From Nocardioides gilvus (GTDB lineage: Bacteria > Actinomycetota > Actinomycetes > Propionibacteriales > Nocardioidaceae): a DNA stretch of 64,000 nucleotides. Shown here one piece after another: positions 35,126 to 44,274 of this stretch. The notes under the pieces were generated by a model that did not search any database, was not told the origin of the DNA, and worked only from the letters and a program-made list of their open reading frames with translations. The position numbers and the translations under genes are program-made. The stretch spans positions 496,001 to 560,000 of the forward strand of contig NZ_QHKY01000003.1 of the NCBI RefSeq assembly GCF_003194605.1. Direction: 5' to 3'. Positions within the stretch are counted from its first letter, which is position 1; each line of letters starts with the position of its first letter.

Positions 35126-37444
35126 GTGTCTTCCCCCAACCGAGTCCACGAGGTCATGGCGCGCCTGGCCCAGGTCCCGGGACGCGAAGAGCGGCTGCGT
35201 CATCTCCGGGTCCTGCCGGCGCGCGAGGCGACGGTCGAACCCTGGCCACAGTGGAGCCACCCCGTGGTCCGAGCGGCCTTCGAGCGCCGCGGCGTCGCCA
35301 GCCCGTGGCTCCACCAGGTGGTCACGGCCGACGCGGTGCACGCCGGGCAGCACGTGGTCCTGGCGACCGGGACCGCCTCGGGCAAGTCGTTGGCCTACCA
35401 GCTGCCGGTGCTCTCGGGGATCCTCGCGGCGCGTGGCGCTCGCGACGAACGCGGCGCGACCGCTCTCTACCTCTCCCCGACCAAGGCGCTGGCCAACGAC
35501 CAGTTGGCCGGTCTGCTCGAGTTGGCCAGCGGCGTGCGCGCCACCACGCACGACGGCGACAGCACCCGCGAGCAGCGTGACTGGGCCCGTGACCACGGCG
35601 AGTACCTGCTCACCAACCCCGACATGGTGCACCGTTCGCTGCTGCCCAACCACCAACGGTGGGCCAAGTTCTTCGCCAAGCTGCAGTACGTCGTGATCGA
35701 CGAGTGCCACCACTACCGCGGTGTGTTCGGGGCCCACGTCGCCCAGGTCCTGCGGCGGCTGCGGCGGGTCTGCGCCCTGTACGGCGCCTCCCCCACCTTC
35801 GTGCTCTGCTCCGCGACGGTGGCCCAGCCCGAGGTCGCCGCCCACCGCCTGACGGGTCTCGACCACGTCGCGCTCACCGCCGACCACTCGCCGCGCGGAC
35901 GGGTCTCGATCGGTCTCTGGGAGCCGCCGCTGACGACGTACGGCGGGGAGAACGGCGCCCCCGTACGCCGCGCCGCCTCCTCGGAGTCCGCCGACCTGCT
36001 CGCCGATCTCGTCGCCGAGGGTGTCGCGACCTTGGCCTTCATCCGTTCGCGCCGTGGTGCCGAGCAGGTGGCGGTGCACGCGCAACGGTTGCTGGCCGAG
36101 GTGGATCCGTCGCTGCCCGGCAAGGTCGCGGCGTACCGCGGTGGCTACCTGCCCGAAGAGCGTCGCGAGCTCGAGCGGGCGTTGCGCAGCGGCGAACTGA
36201 CCGGTCTGGCCGCCACCAACGCCCTCGAGCTCGGGATCGACATCTCCGGGCTGGACGCTGTGCTGATCGCTGGCTTTCCCGGCACCCGGGCCGCGATGTG
36301 GCAGCAGATCGGTCGGGCCGGGCGCGAGGGTCAGGACGCGCTGGCCGTTCTGATCGCCCGCGACGACCCCCTCGACACCTATCTCGTGGCGCACCCCGAC
36401 GCGCTGCTCGGGGCTCCGGTGGAAGCCACCGCCTTCGACCCCGACAACCACTACGTGCTGGCGCCGCACCTGTGCTCCGCGGCCCACGAGTCGCCGCTCA
36501 CCGAGCAGGACTTCGCGCTCTTCGGCCCCGAGACTCGAACAGTCGTGGACGGCCTCGTGGCCGCCGGTCTGCTCCGGAAGCGGCCGCACGGCTGGTTCTG
36601 GACCGACGCCTCGCGGCCGAGCGACCACACCGACATCCGTTCGACGGGCGGAGCGGCGTTCTCCCTGATCGAGGCCGAGAGCGGCCGGGTGGTCGGCACC
36701 GTCGACGGGGCGTCCGTGCACAGCACTGCCCATGAGGGTGCGGTCTACCTGCACCGCGGCGAGACCTGGGTGGTGGGACGTCTCGACCTCGACGACCACG
36801 TCGCCGAGATGTCGCGGCGCGACGTCAACTTCTCCACCGCGGCGCGCGAGACGATCGACATCGCCGTCGTCACCGAGCGCGAGCACGAGGTCTGGGGCGA
36901 CTGCCGTCTGAGCTTCGGTGAGGTCGACGTGACCTCCCAGGTCGTCTCCTACCTCGTACGCCGTCAGCCCGGCGGCGACGTCGTCGCGGAGCACCCACTC
37001 GATCTGCCGCCCCGCAGTCTGCGTACGACGTCGGTCTGGTGGACGGTCCCGGACCACGTGCTGGCCGAGGCCGGCCTGGCGGCAGCCGACCTGCCCGGCA
37101 GTGCCCACGCCGCCGAGCACTGTTCGATCGGTCTGCTGCCCCTCTTCGCCACCTGCGACAGGTGGGACATCGGCGGGGTGTCGACCGCACGCCATCCCGA
37201 CACCGGGGTGCTGACGGTCTTCGTGCACGACGGTCACCCGGGCGGCGCCGGCTTCTCCGAGCGCGGTTACCGCGCCGCTCGGGAGTGGCTGACCGCGACC
37301 CGCGACACCATCGAGGCGTGTGAGTGCCTGGACGGCTGCCCCTCCTGCATCCAGTCACCGAAGTGCGGCAACCAGAACAATCCGCTCGACAAGGTCGGTG
37401 CGCGGCAGCTCCTGGACGTGCTGCTCGCCGGCGCACCCCGCTGA
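35126..37444 (+). CDS. DEAD/DEAH-box helicase, MrfA/YprA type with DUF1998 domain
   Basis: A 772-residue superfamily 2 helicase of the helicase/secretion neighbourhood family. The motif I is ATGTASGKSLAYQ, Ia is YLSPTKALANDQ, II is VIDECHHYRG (DECH form), III is LCSATVAQP, and motif VI is QQIGRAGREGQDALAV. The C-terminal third (MZB/DUF1998 domain) carries the four-Cys cluster in CECLDGCPSCIQSPKCGN, a zinc site needed by Bacillus MrfA, which repairs mitomycin-type DNA damage. The GTG at 35126 is used; an ATG at 35156 is an alternative. It diverges from the STAS gene with 133 bp between starts, a conserved pairing. Confidence 0.93.
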   Translation: MSSPNRVHEVMARLAQVPGREERLRHLRVLPAREATVEPWPQWSHPVVRAAFERRGVASPWLHQVVTADAVHAGQHVVLATGTASGKSLAYQLPVLSGILAARGARDERGATALYLSPTKALANDQLAGLLELASGVRATTHDGDSTREQRDWARDHGEYLLTNPDMVHRSLLPNHQRWAKFFAKLQYVVIDECHHYRGVFGAHVAQVLRRLRRVCALYGASPTFVLCSATVAQPEVAAHRLTGLDHVALTADHSPRGRVSIGLWEPPLTTYGGENGAPVRRAASSESADLLADLVAEGVATLAFIRSRRGAEQVAVHAQRLLAEVDPSLPGKVAAYRGGYLPEERRELERALRSGELTGLAATNALELGIDISGLDAVLIAGFPGTRAAMWQQIGRAGREGQDALAVLIARDDPLDTYLVAHPDALLGAPVEATAFDPDNHYVLAPHLCSAAHESPLTEQDFALFGPETRTVVDGLVAAGLLRKRPHGWFWTDASRPSDHTDIRSTGGAAFSLIEAESGRVVGTVDGASVHSTAHEGAVYLHRGETWVVGRLDLDDHVAEMSRRDVNFSTAARETIDIAVVTEREHEVWGDCRLSFGEVDVTSQVVSYLVRRQPGGDVVAEHPLDLPPRSLRTTSVWWTVPDHVLAEAGLAAADLPGSAHAAEHCSIGLLPLFATCDRWDIGGVSTARHPDTGVLTVFVHDGHPGGAGFSERGYRAAREWLTATRDTIEACECLDGCPSCIQSPKCGNQNNPLDKVGARQLLDVLLAGAPR

Positions 37445-37472
37445 GGACCGCGCACCTGCTGCGTGTCCCTCG

Positions 37473-38468
37473 TCAACCCCGCAGTGCCCGCACCGCGCGG
37501 CGTAGGCGTGAGCCCTCTTCGGCCTTCTTCAGGCGAGAGCGCAGACGCCGTACGCGCAGTCGTTCCCGCTCGAGCAGCGCGGCGTCGTCGGTGGACCGCG
37601 CGGAGGCAGCGCGGGCACGGACGCCCAGGATCTCGTTGACGACCTCGACCACCTCTGCGGGGGCGACGCGCTGCAGGGTGAGCCGCTGGAGCTCGGCCAG
37701 GAAGAGCGGGTAGTACCCCATCTCGTAGTGCACGTGGAAGGGTCCCCACGGGTGGTCGTCGATCGTGGCCCACTCGCTGGCGGTGAGGTCGATGACCTCG
37801 GCCCCCAGCAGCGCCGCCAGCTCGTCGTCGAGGGCGCGCCAGCGGGGATTGACCTCCTCGACCCGGATCCTCTTCCCACCTCTGGCCCGGTGGAGGCCGA
37901 CCGTGCCGGGCTTCTCCGGCAGGCGGAGCCGCGAGGTGCTGTGCCCGCGATGCACGATCACCTGGGTGTCGGGCAGGTTGCGGGAGACGAAGTCGGCGAA
38001 ACGACTGGCGGCGTCGCGCCAGAGCGCGAGGTATTCGTCGGCGTCGGCCACCGGGTCGATGACGCGCAGCCGACCGCTGTCCGCCATCTCCTGGTACCAG
38101 GAGGTGTGGTGCATGGTCCACCGGTTGTCGGTGACGTGGGTGACGCCGTCGACCTCGACCACTCCCAGGTGCACGTCACCGAAGTGGTCGATGACGAGGT
38201 GGTCGGGCTGGAGCGCCACCAGGTCGCTGAGGAACGACTTGTCGAACTCGCTCTCGATGCGACGCACGCCCTCGGCGTTGAACTCCTTGGTGGCGACCCA
38301 CTCGGGTGAGAACGCGGATGCCATCACCGAGATCAAGGACGACTGGTTCTGCAGCAGGTCGCAGCTGTACCAGCGCTTGTAGTCGGGGTTGAAGCGCGAG
38401 TTGAAGTTGTCGCGGGTGATGCAACTGCCGAGGACTGCCACCGAAGCGGGGCGACGCGGCTGCTCCAT
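37473..38468 (-). CDS. DUF6270-type protein (SGNH-like fold)
   Basis: A 331-residue cytoplasmic protein beginning VAVLGSCITRDNFNSRFNPD, a GSC-x-RD motif typical of DUF6270 proteins, which occur in capsule and wall-polysaccharide gene clusters and look like SGNH-type hydrolases. Further cues are VIDHFGDVH, TSWYQEMADSGRLRVIDP and HPWGPFHVHYEMGYYP near residue 240. The final 45 residues are strongly basic and heptad-like (ERERLRVRRLRSRLKKAEEG), probably a coiled coil. It converges with the helicase gene and separates it from the tad genes. Substrate unknown. Confidence 0.78.
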   Translation of the reverse strand: MEQPRRPASVAVLGSCITRDNFNSRFNPDYKRWYSCDLLQNQSSLISVMASAFSPEWVATKEFNAEGVRRIESEFDKSFLSDLVALQPDHLVIDHFGDVHLGVVEVDGVTHVTDNRWTMHHTSWYQEMADSGRLRVIDPVADADEYLALWRDAASRFADFVSRNLPDTQVIVHRGHSTSRLRLPEKPGTVGLHRARGGKRIRVEEVNPRWRALDDELAALLGAEVIDLTASEWATIDDHPWGPFHVHYEMGYYPLFLAELQRLTLQRVAPAEVVEVVNEILGVRARAASARSTDDAALLERERLRVRRLRSRLKKAEEGSRLRRAVRALRG

Positions 38469-38624
38469 GCGGTGCTCCTCATCGAAGTCGGCGGTGGCTC
38501 GGCGCGACCCCGACGGAGGGGATGCGGCGGGATGGCGAGGCGAGTGTAGATGCCCGATGTGTCATCCCGGTACGTCCGTTCGCCCGAGGCCGACTCCTCG
38601 TCAGGCTCTCGATCAGGCGACCGA

Positions 38625-39059
38625 TCAGGAGGGGCCTGCGCGTGCGGCTCCGGACAGCTCGGCATCCAGACCGGGCCACGCGGGACCCGGGACGGTCACG
38701 GTGACGTGCACGACCTCGCCCTGTACGTCGCACCCGGCCAGGGCTGCGCCGTTGGCCGTCGCCACCGATGCCGCCTCCGCACAACCGTCCGCCCCCACCG
38801 TGAGCGCCCGCGCGCCGGCCAGGGCCGCCAGGTCGGCCGCCGACTGGGCCATCCGATGGGCGCGCACCAACCCCGCACAGAGCACCAGCGCGATGGTGAC
38901 GAAGAGCAGAACACCCGTCATGGTCACGACCAGCATCGAGGCGGAGCCGCGCTCACGGACAGCGGCGGAGCCGCGCTCACGCATCGAGGCGGAGCCGAGC
39001 TCACGCATCGAGGCGGAGCCGAGCTCACGCACAGAGGCGGAGCCGCGCTCGGGTCTCAC
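38625..39059 (-). CDS. TadG-like pilus/secretion protein with repeated N-terminus
   Basis: A 144-residue TadE/TadG-like minor pilin family member of the helicase/secretion neighbourhood. The family normally starts with a short charged leader such as RERGSASM, then one membrane helix. Here the leader is present five times (residues 3-42) before the helix LVVTMTGVLLFVTIALVLCAG. The downstream QSAADLAALAGARAL is the diagnostic TadG N-terminal helix, and two Cys (GADGCAEA, LAGCDVQG) may form a disulfide outside the membrane. The GTG at 39059 overlaps the tadE stop by 4 bp. It is last in its operon. Confidence 0.85.
   Translation of the reverse strand: MRPERGSASVRELGSASMRELGSASMRERGSAAVRERGSASMLVVTMTGVLLFVTIALVLCAGLVRAHRMAQSAADLAALAGARALTVGADGCAEAASVATANGAALAGCDVQGEVVHVTVTVPGPAWPGLDAELSGAARAGPS
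38934..39053 (-). repeat. Five in-frame 24-bp repeats in TadG-like gene
   Basis: On the minus strand five consecutive 24-bp units encode PERGSASV, RELGSASM, RELGSASM, RERGSAAV and RERGSASM. The DNA units share gaggcggagccg.gctcacg on the plus strand with few changes. Expansion keeps the frame and only lengthens the cytoplasmic leader before the membrane helix. Confidence 0.9.
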
Positions 39060-39409
39060 GAGCCCTCCAGCACGGCGACCGCGGTGGCCCGCACCCGAGC
39101 CGGGCCGGTGCCGCGGAAGAGGCCGCCCGGCCCGGCGACGGACCCTCGTACGGTCACCGTGACCCGCTCCTCCCCCACCTCCACCTCGATCTCCGCGCCC
39201 TCGGGGGCCACCCGCGAGCCGACCTCGACGGCCGCGGCAGTGTCGTCGCCGCGAGCGACCGCCCGGGCGGTCTCCCTGGCCGCGTCGACCACCCGGATCT
39301 GGTCTGCCGCCACGGCGAGCACCCAGACCATCCCGACGGTCAACGCAGCCAGGAGCGGCATCCCCAGGGCCAGCTCGGCGGTGACCGCGCCACGCTCACC
39401 GCGCCTCAT
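39056..39409 (-). CDS. TadE family pilus assembly protein
   Basis: A 117-residue TadE-like pseudopilin. The N-terminus MRRGERGAVTAELALGMPLL has a glycine followed by AVTAE, fitting the class III (prepilin peptidase) cleavage pattern G-xxxx-E before a hydrophobic helix (residues 13-33). The remainder is a small extracytoplasmic beta-rich domain (IEVEVGEERVTVTVRGSVAG). Its ends overlap the DUF4244 gene and the TadG-like gene by 4 bp each. No prepilin peptidase gene (TadV/CpaA) is in the window. Confidence 0.9.
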   Translation of the reverse strand: MRRGERGAVTAELALGMPLLAALTVGMVWVLAVAADQIRVVDAARETARAVARGDDTAAAVEVGSRVAPEGAEIEVEVGEERVTVTVRGSVAGPGGLFRGTGPARVRATAVAVLEGS

Positions 39410-39747
39410 CCCACGCCCAGCAGGGACAGGACGTGGTCGAAGAGCGTTGTCAGCATCTTGTCGCCGAAACCGCCGACGACCATGGCGTAGAGCACCCCGG
39501 CCAACCCCGCCCCGGCCGCGGTGCCGACGGCGTACTCGGCGGTCGTGATGCCCTGCTCCTGAAGTTCGCGAGCCTCCTCGAGCTCAGGAGCCTCCTGAAG
39601 TTCGCGAGCCTCCTGGGGTTCATGTCCCCCCTCGGATCGTCGGACCTCGAGCCTGCTCCAGGCGGTCTGCGCCAGACGTACGACGCGGGTCGAGCCTGCT
39701 GCGCGCAGGACGCGTGCGATGCGTGCGGTGCCGATCAGGTGGGTCAT
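39406..39747 (-). CDS. DUF4244 Flp-pilin-like protein
   Basis: A 113-residue protein in the usual pilin position of actinobacterial tad loci. GGGAGGAA lies five bases before the ATG at 39747. Residues 73-95 (EQGITTAEYAVGTAAGAGLA) hold the Flp-type cleavage motif G-ITTAEY followed by the hydrophobic helix, so the mature subunit would be about 38 residues. The leader is unusually long (about 70 residues) and contains repeated Glu/Leu/Gln/Ala segments (HEPQEARELQE, EAPELEEARELQEQ). It is probably the major subunit of an envelope-spanning filament. It is the first gene of the 39747-38625 operon. Confidence 0.85.
   Translation of the reverse strand: MTHLIGTARIARVLRAAGSTRVVRLAQTAWSRLEVRRSEGGHEPQEARELQEAPELEEARELQEQGITTAEYAVGTAAGAGLAGVLYAMVVGGFGDKMLTTLFDHVLSLLGVG
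39556..39614 (-). repeat. 36-bp period direct repeat in DUF4244 leader
   Basis: The plus-strand string ctcctgaagttcgcgagcct occurs at 39556 and again at 39592, a 36-bp spacing, giving a duplicated 12-residue Glu/Ala/Leu/Gln block in the pilin leader. The period is a multiple of three, so the frame is kept. Confidence 0.8.
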
Positions 39748-39984
39748 GGTTCTTCCTCCCGGTGATGAGGCCGCGGATCGGCCTGCACCCACCACATTCG
39801 TGGGTCCCGGACGCTTCTCGAGTGGCGCTGTGGGTCGCGCTGTGGAGGAGCCCATGAAGCGCCGAACTGTGGAGAGGCGGAGCCAGGAGCCGACCCGTCC
39901 GGGACTTTGTCGATCCGCCTGAATTTCGCCCGGCACGGAGTTACCGTCAGGGCCCTCATCCCGTTCGATCCGAAGGTCTCGCCC

Positions 39985-40569
39985 GTGCGCCAATTCATCG
40001 CTGCCGTGACCTTCGCGTTGCTGGTCTCGCTCGCTCCGCACCTCGACCAGGCGACCACCACGACGCAGGCGGTCGACCTGACCCCGACGGGGAGCAGTTC
40101 ATACGCGACGACGACGGCCGAGTCCGTCGCTCCCCTCGCGGCCCCCAGGACCGTGCGCCAGAAGGGTCGGATCACGAAGGTGGTCGACGGTGACACCGTG
40201 GACGTACGGCTGACGCGCTCGCGGCGCACGATCCGGGTGCGGATGATCGGCATCGACACGCCGGAGGTCCACGGCCAGGTCGAGTGCGGCGGGCCCAAGG
40301 CTTCTCGTTGGCTGAAGAAGCGCCTTCCCCGCGGCACCAAGGTGCGGTTGGCGAGCGACTCGACCCAGGACCGCTCCGACCACTACGGGCGCGCGTTGCG
40401 CTACGTCATCCGCGCGAAGGACGGCAAGGACATGAACCGGGCGCAGGTCCGGGTCGGCAACGCCGAGGTCTACGTCTTCGACCGGACCTCGCCCTTCAAG
40501 CGTGTCGCGAAGTACCGCGCCAGCGAGCGCCGGGCCAAGAAGGCACGCCGCGGCATCTGGAGCTGCTGA
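39985..40569 (+). CDS. Secreted thermonuclease-like protein (SNase domain)
   Basis: A 194-residue calcium-type nuclease of the staphylococcal nuclease fold. The GTG at 39985 follows GAAGG by eight bases and starts a signal peptide (RQFIAAVTFALLVSLAPH); the frame is open further upstream to a TTG at 39907. After a Thr/Ser linker the SNase domain has KVVDGDTVDVRL, RMIGIDTPEVHG (catalytic Arg and Glu region) and SDHYGRALRYV (second catalytic Arg), then a basic C-terminus. It would cut DNA or RNA outside the cell. It lies on the plus strand inside the minus-strand tad locus, between the DUF4244 and tadC genes. Confidence 0.88.
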   Translation: MRQFIAAVTFALLVSLAPHLDQATTTTQAVDLTPTGSSSYATTTAESVAPLAAPRTVRQKGRITKVVDGDTVDVRLTRSRRTIRVRMIGIDTPEVHGQVECGGPKASRWLKKRLPRGTKVRLASDSTQDRSDHYGRALRYVIRAKDGKDMNRAQVRVGNAEVYVFDRTSPFKRVAKYRASERRAKKARRGIWSC

Positions 40570-40582
40570 GCCACTCCTCCCG

Positions 40583-41317
40583 TCAGCCCAGTGCCAGTTG
40601 GGAGACCAGGCCGGCCACCGACGGCACGATGCCGAGCAGCAGGAACGCAGGCAGCAGGCAGACGCCCAACGGCAGCGCGGCGCGTACGCCGACGGCACGC
40701 GCCCGGTCCTCCACCGTTGCCCTCGCCTCGGCGGCGAGATTGCTGGCCAGCGAGTCGATGCCTTCAGCGACCGATGCCCCGGTCTCGTGAGCCCGGGCGA
40801 GCGTGCGGCCCAACGGACCGAGGACGGGGTCGCCGGCGAGGTCGGCCCAGACTTCGGCCGGGTCGGCTCCCCAGACCAGGCGAGGGCGTAGGTCAGCCAT
40901 CAGGTCGGCGGCCGGTCCGGGCAGTGCTCGGCAGGCCGCTTCGAGGGCCGCGGGTGGCGCCGCACCCGCCTTCAACCCGGCGGCCAGCAGTCCGATCAGG
41001 TGGGGCAGCTCCCGCATCGCCGCCTCGTGCTCGCGTCGCTCACCGCCCCCGGCACTGCGGGTGAGCAGGCGCCGGGCTCCGAACGCCACCAACGTCGTGA
41101 CCACGAGGGTGCCGACCAGGCCACCCCCGACGAGCAGACCCGCTGCAAGCCCCGCCGCCAGGGACAGGACCAGGTGCCACCGAGGCGAACTCGGGCCTCC
41201 GCCCGGGCTGCGTACCGACCCCGCCCGGGTGCGGCTCGCCACGTCGGGTCGTACGGGAAGAAGCAACCAGCCAGCCAGGCCGACCAGCGCCGCCGCGGCC
41301 CAGACCACGGCAGTCAT
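40583..41317 (-). CDS. Type II secretion F family protein, TadC-like
   Basis: A 244-residue inner-membrane platform protein. Hydrophobic segments lie at residues 3-18 and 45-80 and at the C-terminus (PLGVCLLPAFLLLGIVPSVAGLV). Between them the T2SF domain carries ELPHLIGLLAAGLKAGAAPPAALEAAC and LARAHETGASVAEGIDSLA. With TadB and the TadA ATPase it forms the motor base that assembles Flp-like filaments. The ATG at 41317 overlaps the tadB stop by 4 bp. The convergent nuclease gene ends 13 bp away. Confidence 0.9.
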   Translation of the reverse strand: MTAVVWAAAALVGLAGWLLLPVRPDVASRTRAGSVRSPGGGPSSPRWHLVLSLAAGLAAGLLVGGGLVGTLVVTTLVAFGARRLLTRSAGGGERREHEAAMRELPHLIGLLAAGLKAGAAPPAALEAACRALPGPAADLMADLRPRLVWGADPAEVWADLAGDPVLGPLGRTLARAHETGASVAEGIDSLASNLAAEARATVEDRARAVGVRAALPLGVCLLPAFLLLGIVPSVAGLVSQLALG

Positions 41318-42006
41318 GCGTCGCGTTCCACGTCGTCGGCGATGGAGTCGATCCATCGCAGTCCGCCCCACGCCAGCCCGAGGCCGAGACCGAGGCAGAG
41401 ATGGCCGGCCAGCGACCCGAGGAAGAACTCCCAGGGGCGACCCCCGCCCGCGGCGCCGGCGAGCATCGCCAGGACGGGCAGCGCCACCAGCAGCCGCGCG
41501 GTGGCGCGGGCCGAGGCCAGTTCCGAAGTCACCACCCGTCGGGTCGCCCGGCTGGCCCGCAACCCTTCGACCACCCGGGCGAGAGCCTCGCCCAGGCCGC
41601 GTCCGCTGCGGCTGGCCACCTGCCACGCTGCCCCGACGAAGCGCATCTCCTCGAGCCCCGTACGCCGCAGGGCCGTCGGCACGTCGGCTCCCAACTCCTG
41701 CGCACCCAGGACCGGGACCAGCTCGGGACACCAGCGGGACGCCAGCGACAGGGCCGCTTCGGGCGAACGCCCCGCCCGGAGTTCGTCGGCCATCACCGCG
41801 CAGGCTTCGAGCGCGCGATCGGAGCGTTCGGTCCGCGCCCGACGCGCGCGACGTCCGGCCCCGGGTCGCAGCCGGGCGAGGCTCGGCGAAGGCCGCGCCG
41901 GCAGCAGCGGGCCTCTCAACGATCGGGGCAAGCCGGGTCGCAGGCACAACAGCAGCGCGACCCCACTCAGGCACCCACTGAGCCACATCGCCGCAATCCC
42001 GCTCAC
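41314..42006 (-). CDS. Type II secretion F family protein, TadB-like
   Basis: A 230-residue platform protein. The start is the GTG at 42006, preceded by GGCGGTGAT six bases upstream; a GTG at 42057 overlapping tadA is an alternative. An N-terminal membrane segment ([15 protein letters not shown]) is followed by a basic stretch, the T2SF domain with [19 protein letters not shown] and [19 protein letters not shown], and two C-terminal helices. It forms the pair with TadC below the filament. Located between the ATPase gene (40 bp upstream) and tadC (4 bp overlap). Confidence 0.88.
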   Translation of the reverse strand: MSGIAAMWLSGCLSGVALLLCLRPGLPRSLRGPLLPARPSPSLARLRPGAGRRARRARTERSDRALEACAVMADELRAGRSPEAALSLASRWCPELVPVLGAQELGADVPTALRRTGLEEMRFVGAAWQVASRSGRGLGEALARVVEGLRASRATRRVVTSELASARATARLLVALPVLAMLAGAAGGGRPWEFFLGSLAGHLCLGLGLGLAWGGLRWIDSIADDVERDA

Positions 42007-42046
42007 GCCGCGATCACCGCCACGCGGGCGCAGGCACGTCCGGACT

Positions 42047-43219
42047 TCACGCAGCACCCCTCAGGCGGCGGGCGAGGACGTCGGCAGCCGGCCCCTCACG
42101 CATCCGCCCGTCCGCATCGAACTCCAACGCCCACCGGGCCTCCAGACCCGCCTCGGTCAGCAGGGGCACGGCCACCTGCGCGAGTCGGCGACGACCGTCC
42201 GGTCCGCGGGTCACGTGCAGGACCACGTCGACCGCCGCACTCACCTGGCTGGCCACCGCGTGGCGACCCAGCCCTGCGGGGCCCGCCAAGGCCTCGATCC
42301 GGGCGAGCACCTGGGTGGCGGAATTGGCGTGCAGCGTGCCGCAGCCGCCCTCGTGGCCGGTGTTCATCGCCGCCAGGAGGTCGACCACCTCCACTCCACG
42401 CACCTCTCCGAGGACCAGGCGGTCGGGTCGCATCCGCAGGGCCTGACGGACCAACGTACGCAGGTCGACCGCGCCCGTACCCTCGGCGCTGGCCGGGCGC
42501 GCCTCGAGGCCGACGACCTGCGGGTGGGCGGGGCGCAACTCCGCGGAGTCCTCCACCAGGACGATCCGTTCGTGGCTGGGCACCATCGCGAGCATCGTGG
42601 CCAACAAGGTGGTCTTGCCCGAACCTGTCCCGCCACTGACCAGGAAGGCCAGGCGTCCTGCCACGACGTCACGCAGCAGTCGCGCGCCCGGCGCGGTCAG
42701 CGTCCCGGCGTCGACCAGGTCGTCCAGCGTGAACCCGCGCGCCCGCGGCACACGCAGCGAGATCGCGGTGCCGGGACGCGAGACCGGAGCCAGCACAGCG
42801 TGGAAGCGGGTGCCGTCGGGCAGGCGTACGTCGCACCACGGCGTCGCGTCGTCGAGCCGACGCCCACCCAGTGAGGCCAGTCGCTGGGCGAGGCGCCGCA
42901 CCTCCGACTCCGAGGTCAGGACGACGGGGCTGGACTCCACACCGTGGCCACGGTCGATCCACACCGGCCCCGCGCCGTTGACGAGGATGTCGGTGACCCT
43001 CGGGTCGGCGACGAGGGCGGCGAGCGGACCCAGACCGAAGGCGCTGCGCTGCAGGTCCTCGTGCACGGCGCGGACCACCTCGGCTCCCACCGGACGCCCC
43101 TGCCGCTGCAACACCTCGGCCACCCGATGAGGCGACAGCTCCCCCGCCTCCCGCGCGAGCGCGTCGCGGACCGCTTCCAGGACCTCGACCGGAGCTCCCC
43201 GGGACGCCGAGTGCGTCAT
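42047..43219 (-). CDS. Secretion ATPase, TadA/CpaF-like
   Basis: A 390-residue hexameric ATPase of the type II/IV secretion (GspE) superfamily that powers Flp-type pilus assembly. The N-terminal domain includes [21 protein letters not shown]. The Walker A is [17 protein letters not shown], the Asp box is [11 protein letters not shown], Walker B is [23 protein letters not shown], and the His box is [11 protein letters not shown]. It overlaps the CpaE-like gene by 4 bp. It matches the helicase/secretion neighbourhood ATPase family, normally found with the helicase and HAD-IB genes as here. Confidence 0.94.
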   Translation of the reverse strand: MTHSASRGAPVEVLEAVRDALAREAGELSPHRVAEVLQRQGRPVGAEVVRAVHEDLQRSAFGLGPLAALVADPRVTDILVNGAGPVWIDRGHGVESSPVVLTSESEVRRLAQRLASLGGRRLDDATPWCDVRLPDGTRFHAVLAPVSRPGTAISLRVPRARGFTLDDLVDAGTLTAPGARLLRDVVAGRLAFLVSGGTGSGKTTLLATMLAMVPSHERIVLVEDSAELRPAHPQVVGLEARPASAEGTGAVDLRTLVRQALRMRPDRLVLGEVRGVEVVDLLAAMNTGHEGGCGTLHANSATQVLARIEALAGPAGLGRHAVASQVSAAVDVVLHVTRGPDGRRRLAQVAVPLLTEAGLEARWALEFDADGRMREGPAADVLARRLRGAA

Positions 43220-44274
43220 GCTGCCCGGCGTCCGGCGCCGGCACCCAGCGCGTCGAGCAGCCCGGTGGCCGTGCGTCCCAACGGGGACCTGAGCGAGCGC
43301 AACGGTCCGAGCCCCAGGTCGACGGCCTCGTCGAGTCCGCGTTGATCGCCCATCTGGGCCATCACCTCTGCTCCCACTGACCGCGCCAGGGAGTCGAGCC
43401 CCACTCCGCGGCCCCGGACGACCAGTCCGACGCGGGTGTCCAGCGCCCCCACCTGGCGGGCAGCCGCCGCCACGCCGGTGACGGTGGGCCGGACGACCAG
43501 CAGCACCTGGTCGCTGCGGGCCACGACCTCGCGCACGACGTCGTCGTCGCCGCGGGGCAGGTCGACCACGACCACGTCGTGGACCCGTCGGGCCGCCTCC
43601 ACCACGTCGCGGACGCAGGCGGCGTCCAGGGCGGTGGGCCGCGACGCCGAGGCCCCGCCCCAGGTCAGCAGGCCGAGCTCGCCCCTTCGAGGCACTGCGC
43701 TGCGCAACGACTCCCCCGAGATCCGACCCGGGCTGGCGGTCAGTGCCGTCCAACGCAGTCCGAGCTGTGACTCGAGCCCGAGGATCCGGTCGACGCCCGC
43801 CCCGCGCGGGTCACAGTCGATGACCAGGGCGCGACCGCGGGCCGCCGCAGCCTGGGCGAGCGCGCAGGCCAACGTACTGGCTCCTGCTCCACCGGAGCCG
43901 GGAACCACGGCGACCACCTGCCCGGGTGGGCGGGACTCGGCCCGCTCGGCGAGCAGGTCGGCGATCACTCCGCTCTCCCGCGCATTCGCGATGACGCTCT
44001 CGGCCCCCACGTCGACGGCGGCCCGGAAGTGCAGCTCGTCGGCCTCTCCCAGGCACACCAGGTGGACGTGCGGCCGCCGTCTCGGACTGGCCCGCCCCAG
44101 CGCCACCGCCAGGTCGGCTCCCACCAGCACCGCCGCAGCGGAGGCCCAGTGCGCCAGCGCGACCCCGGTCTCACGTGCCTGCTGAAGCGGCAGTCCCGCC
44201 CCAGCGGCTGATCGCTGCACCTCCTGGAGCAGCGCTGCATCGTCGGTCACCACGAGTACCCCCGGATTCGTCAT
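43216..44274 (-). CDS. CpaE/Ssd-like septum-site or pilus-localising protein
   Basis: A 352-residue protein with an N-terminal receiver-like domain (residues 1-115, without a clear phosphoacceptor site) and a C-terminal MinD/ParA-type ATPase fold (VVAVVPGSGGAGASTLACAL, a deviant Walker A with Gly-Ala-Gly-Ala-Ser, then LVIDCDPRGAGVDRIL). The mycobacterial relative Ssd affects septum placement; Caulobacter CpaE localises Tad machinery. The missing canonical Lys suggests weak or no ATP hydrolysis, as in its relatives. It leads the operon CpaE-TadA-TadB-TadC and diverges from the HAD-IB gene. Confidence 0.9.
   Translation of the reverse strand: MTNPGVLVVTDDAALLQEVQRSAAGAGLPLQQARETGVALAHWASAAAVLVGADLAVALGRASPRRRPHVHLVCLGEADELHFRAAVDVGAESVIANARESGVIADLLAERAESRPPGQVVAVVPGSGGAGASTLACALAQAAAARGRALVIDCDPRGAGVDRILGLESQLGLRWTALTASPGRISGESLRSAVPRRGELGLLTWGGASASRPTALDAACVRDVVEAARRVHDVVVVDLPRGDDDVVREVVARSDQVLLVVRPTVTGVAAAARQVGALDTRVGLVVRGRGVGLDSLARSVGAEVMAQMGDQRGLDEAVDLGLGPLRSLRSPLGRTATGLLDALGAGAGRRAA

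Noticed and set aside
35003-37237. Long open frame antisense to the helicase
   Set aside because: Low-complexity mirror frame; the helicase has all superfamily 2 motifs.
38934-39053. CRISPR-like short regular repeats
   Set aside because: The 24-bp units are contiguous with no spacers and are in frame within a TadG-like gene. No cas genes are in the window.
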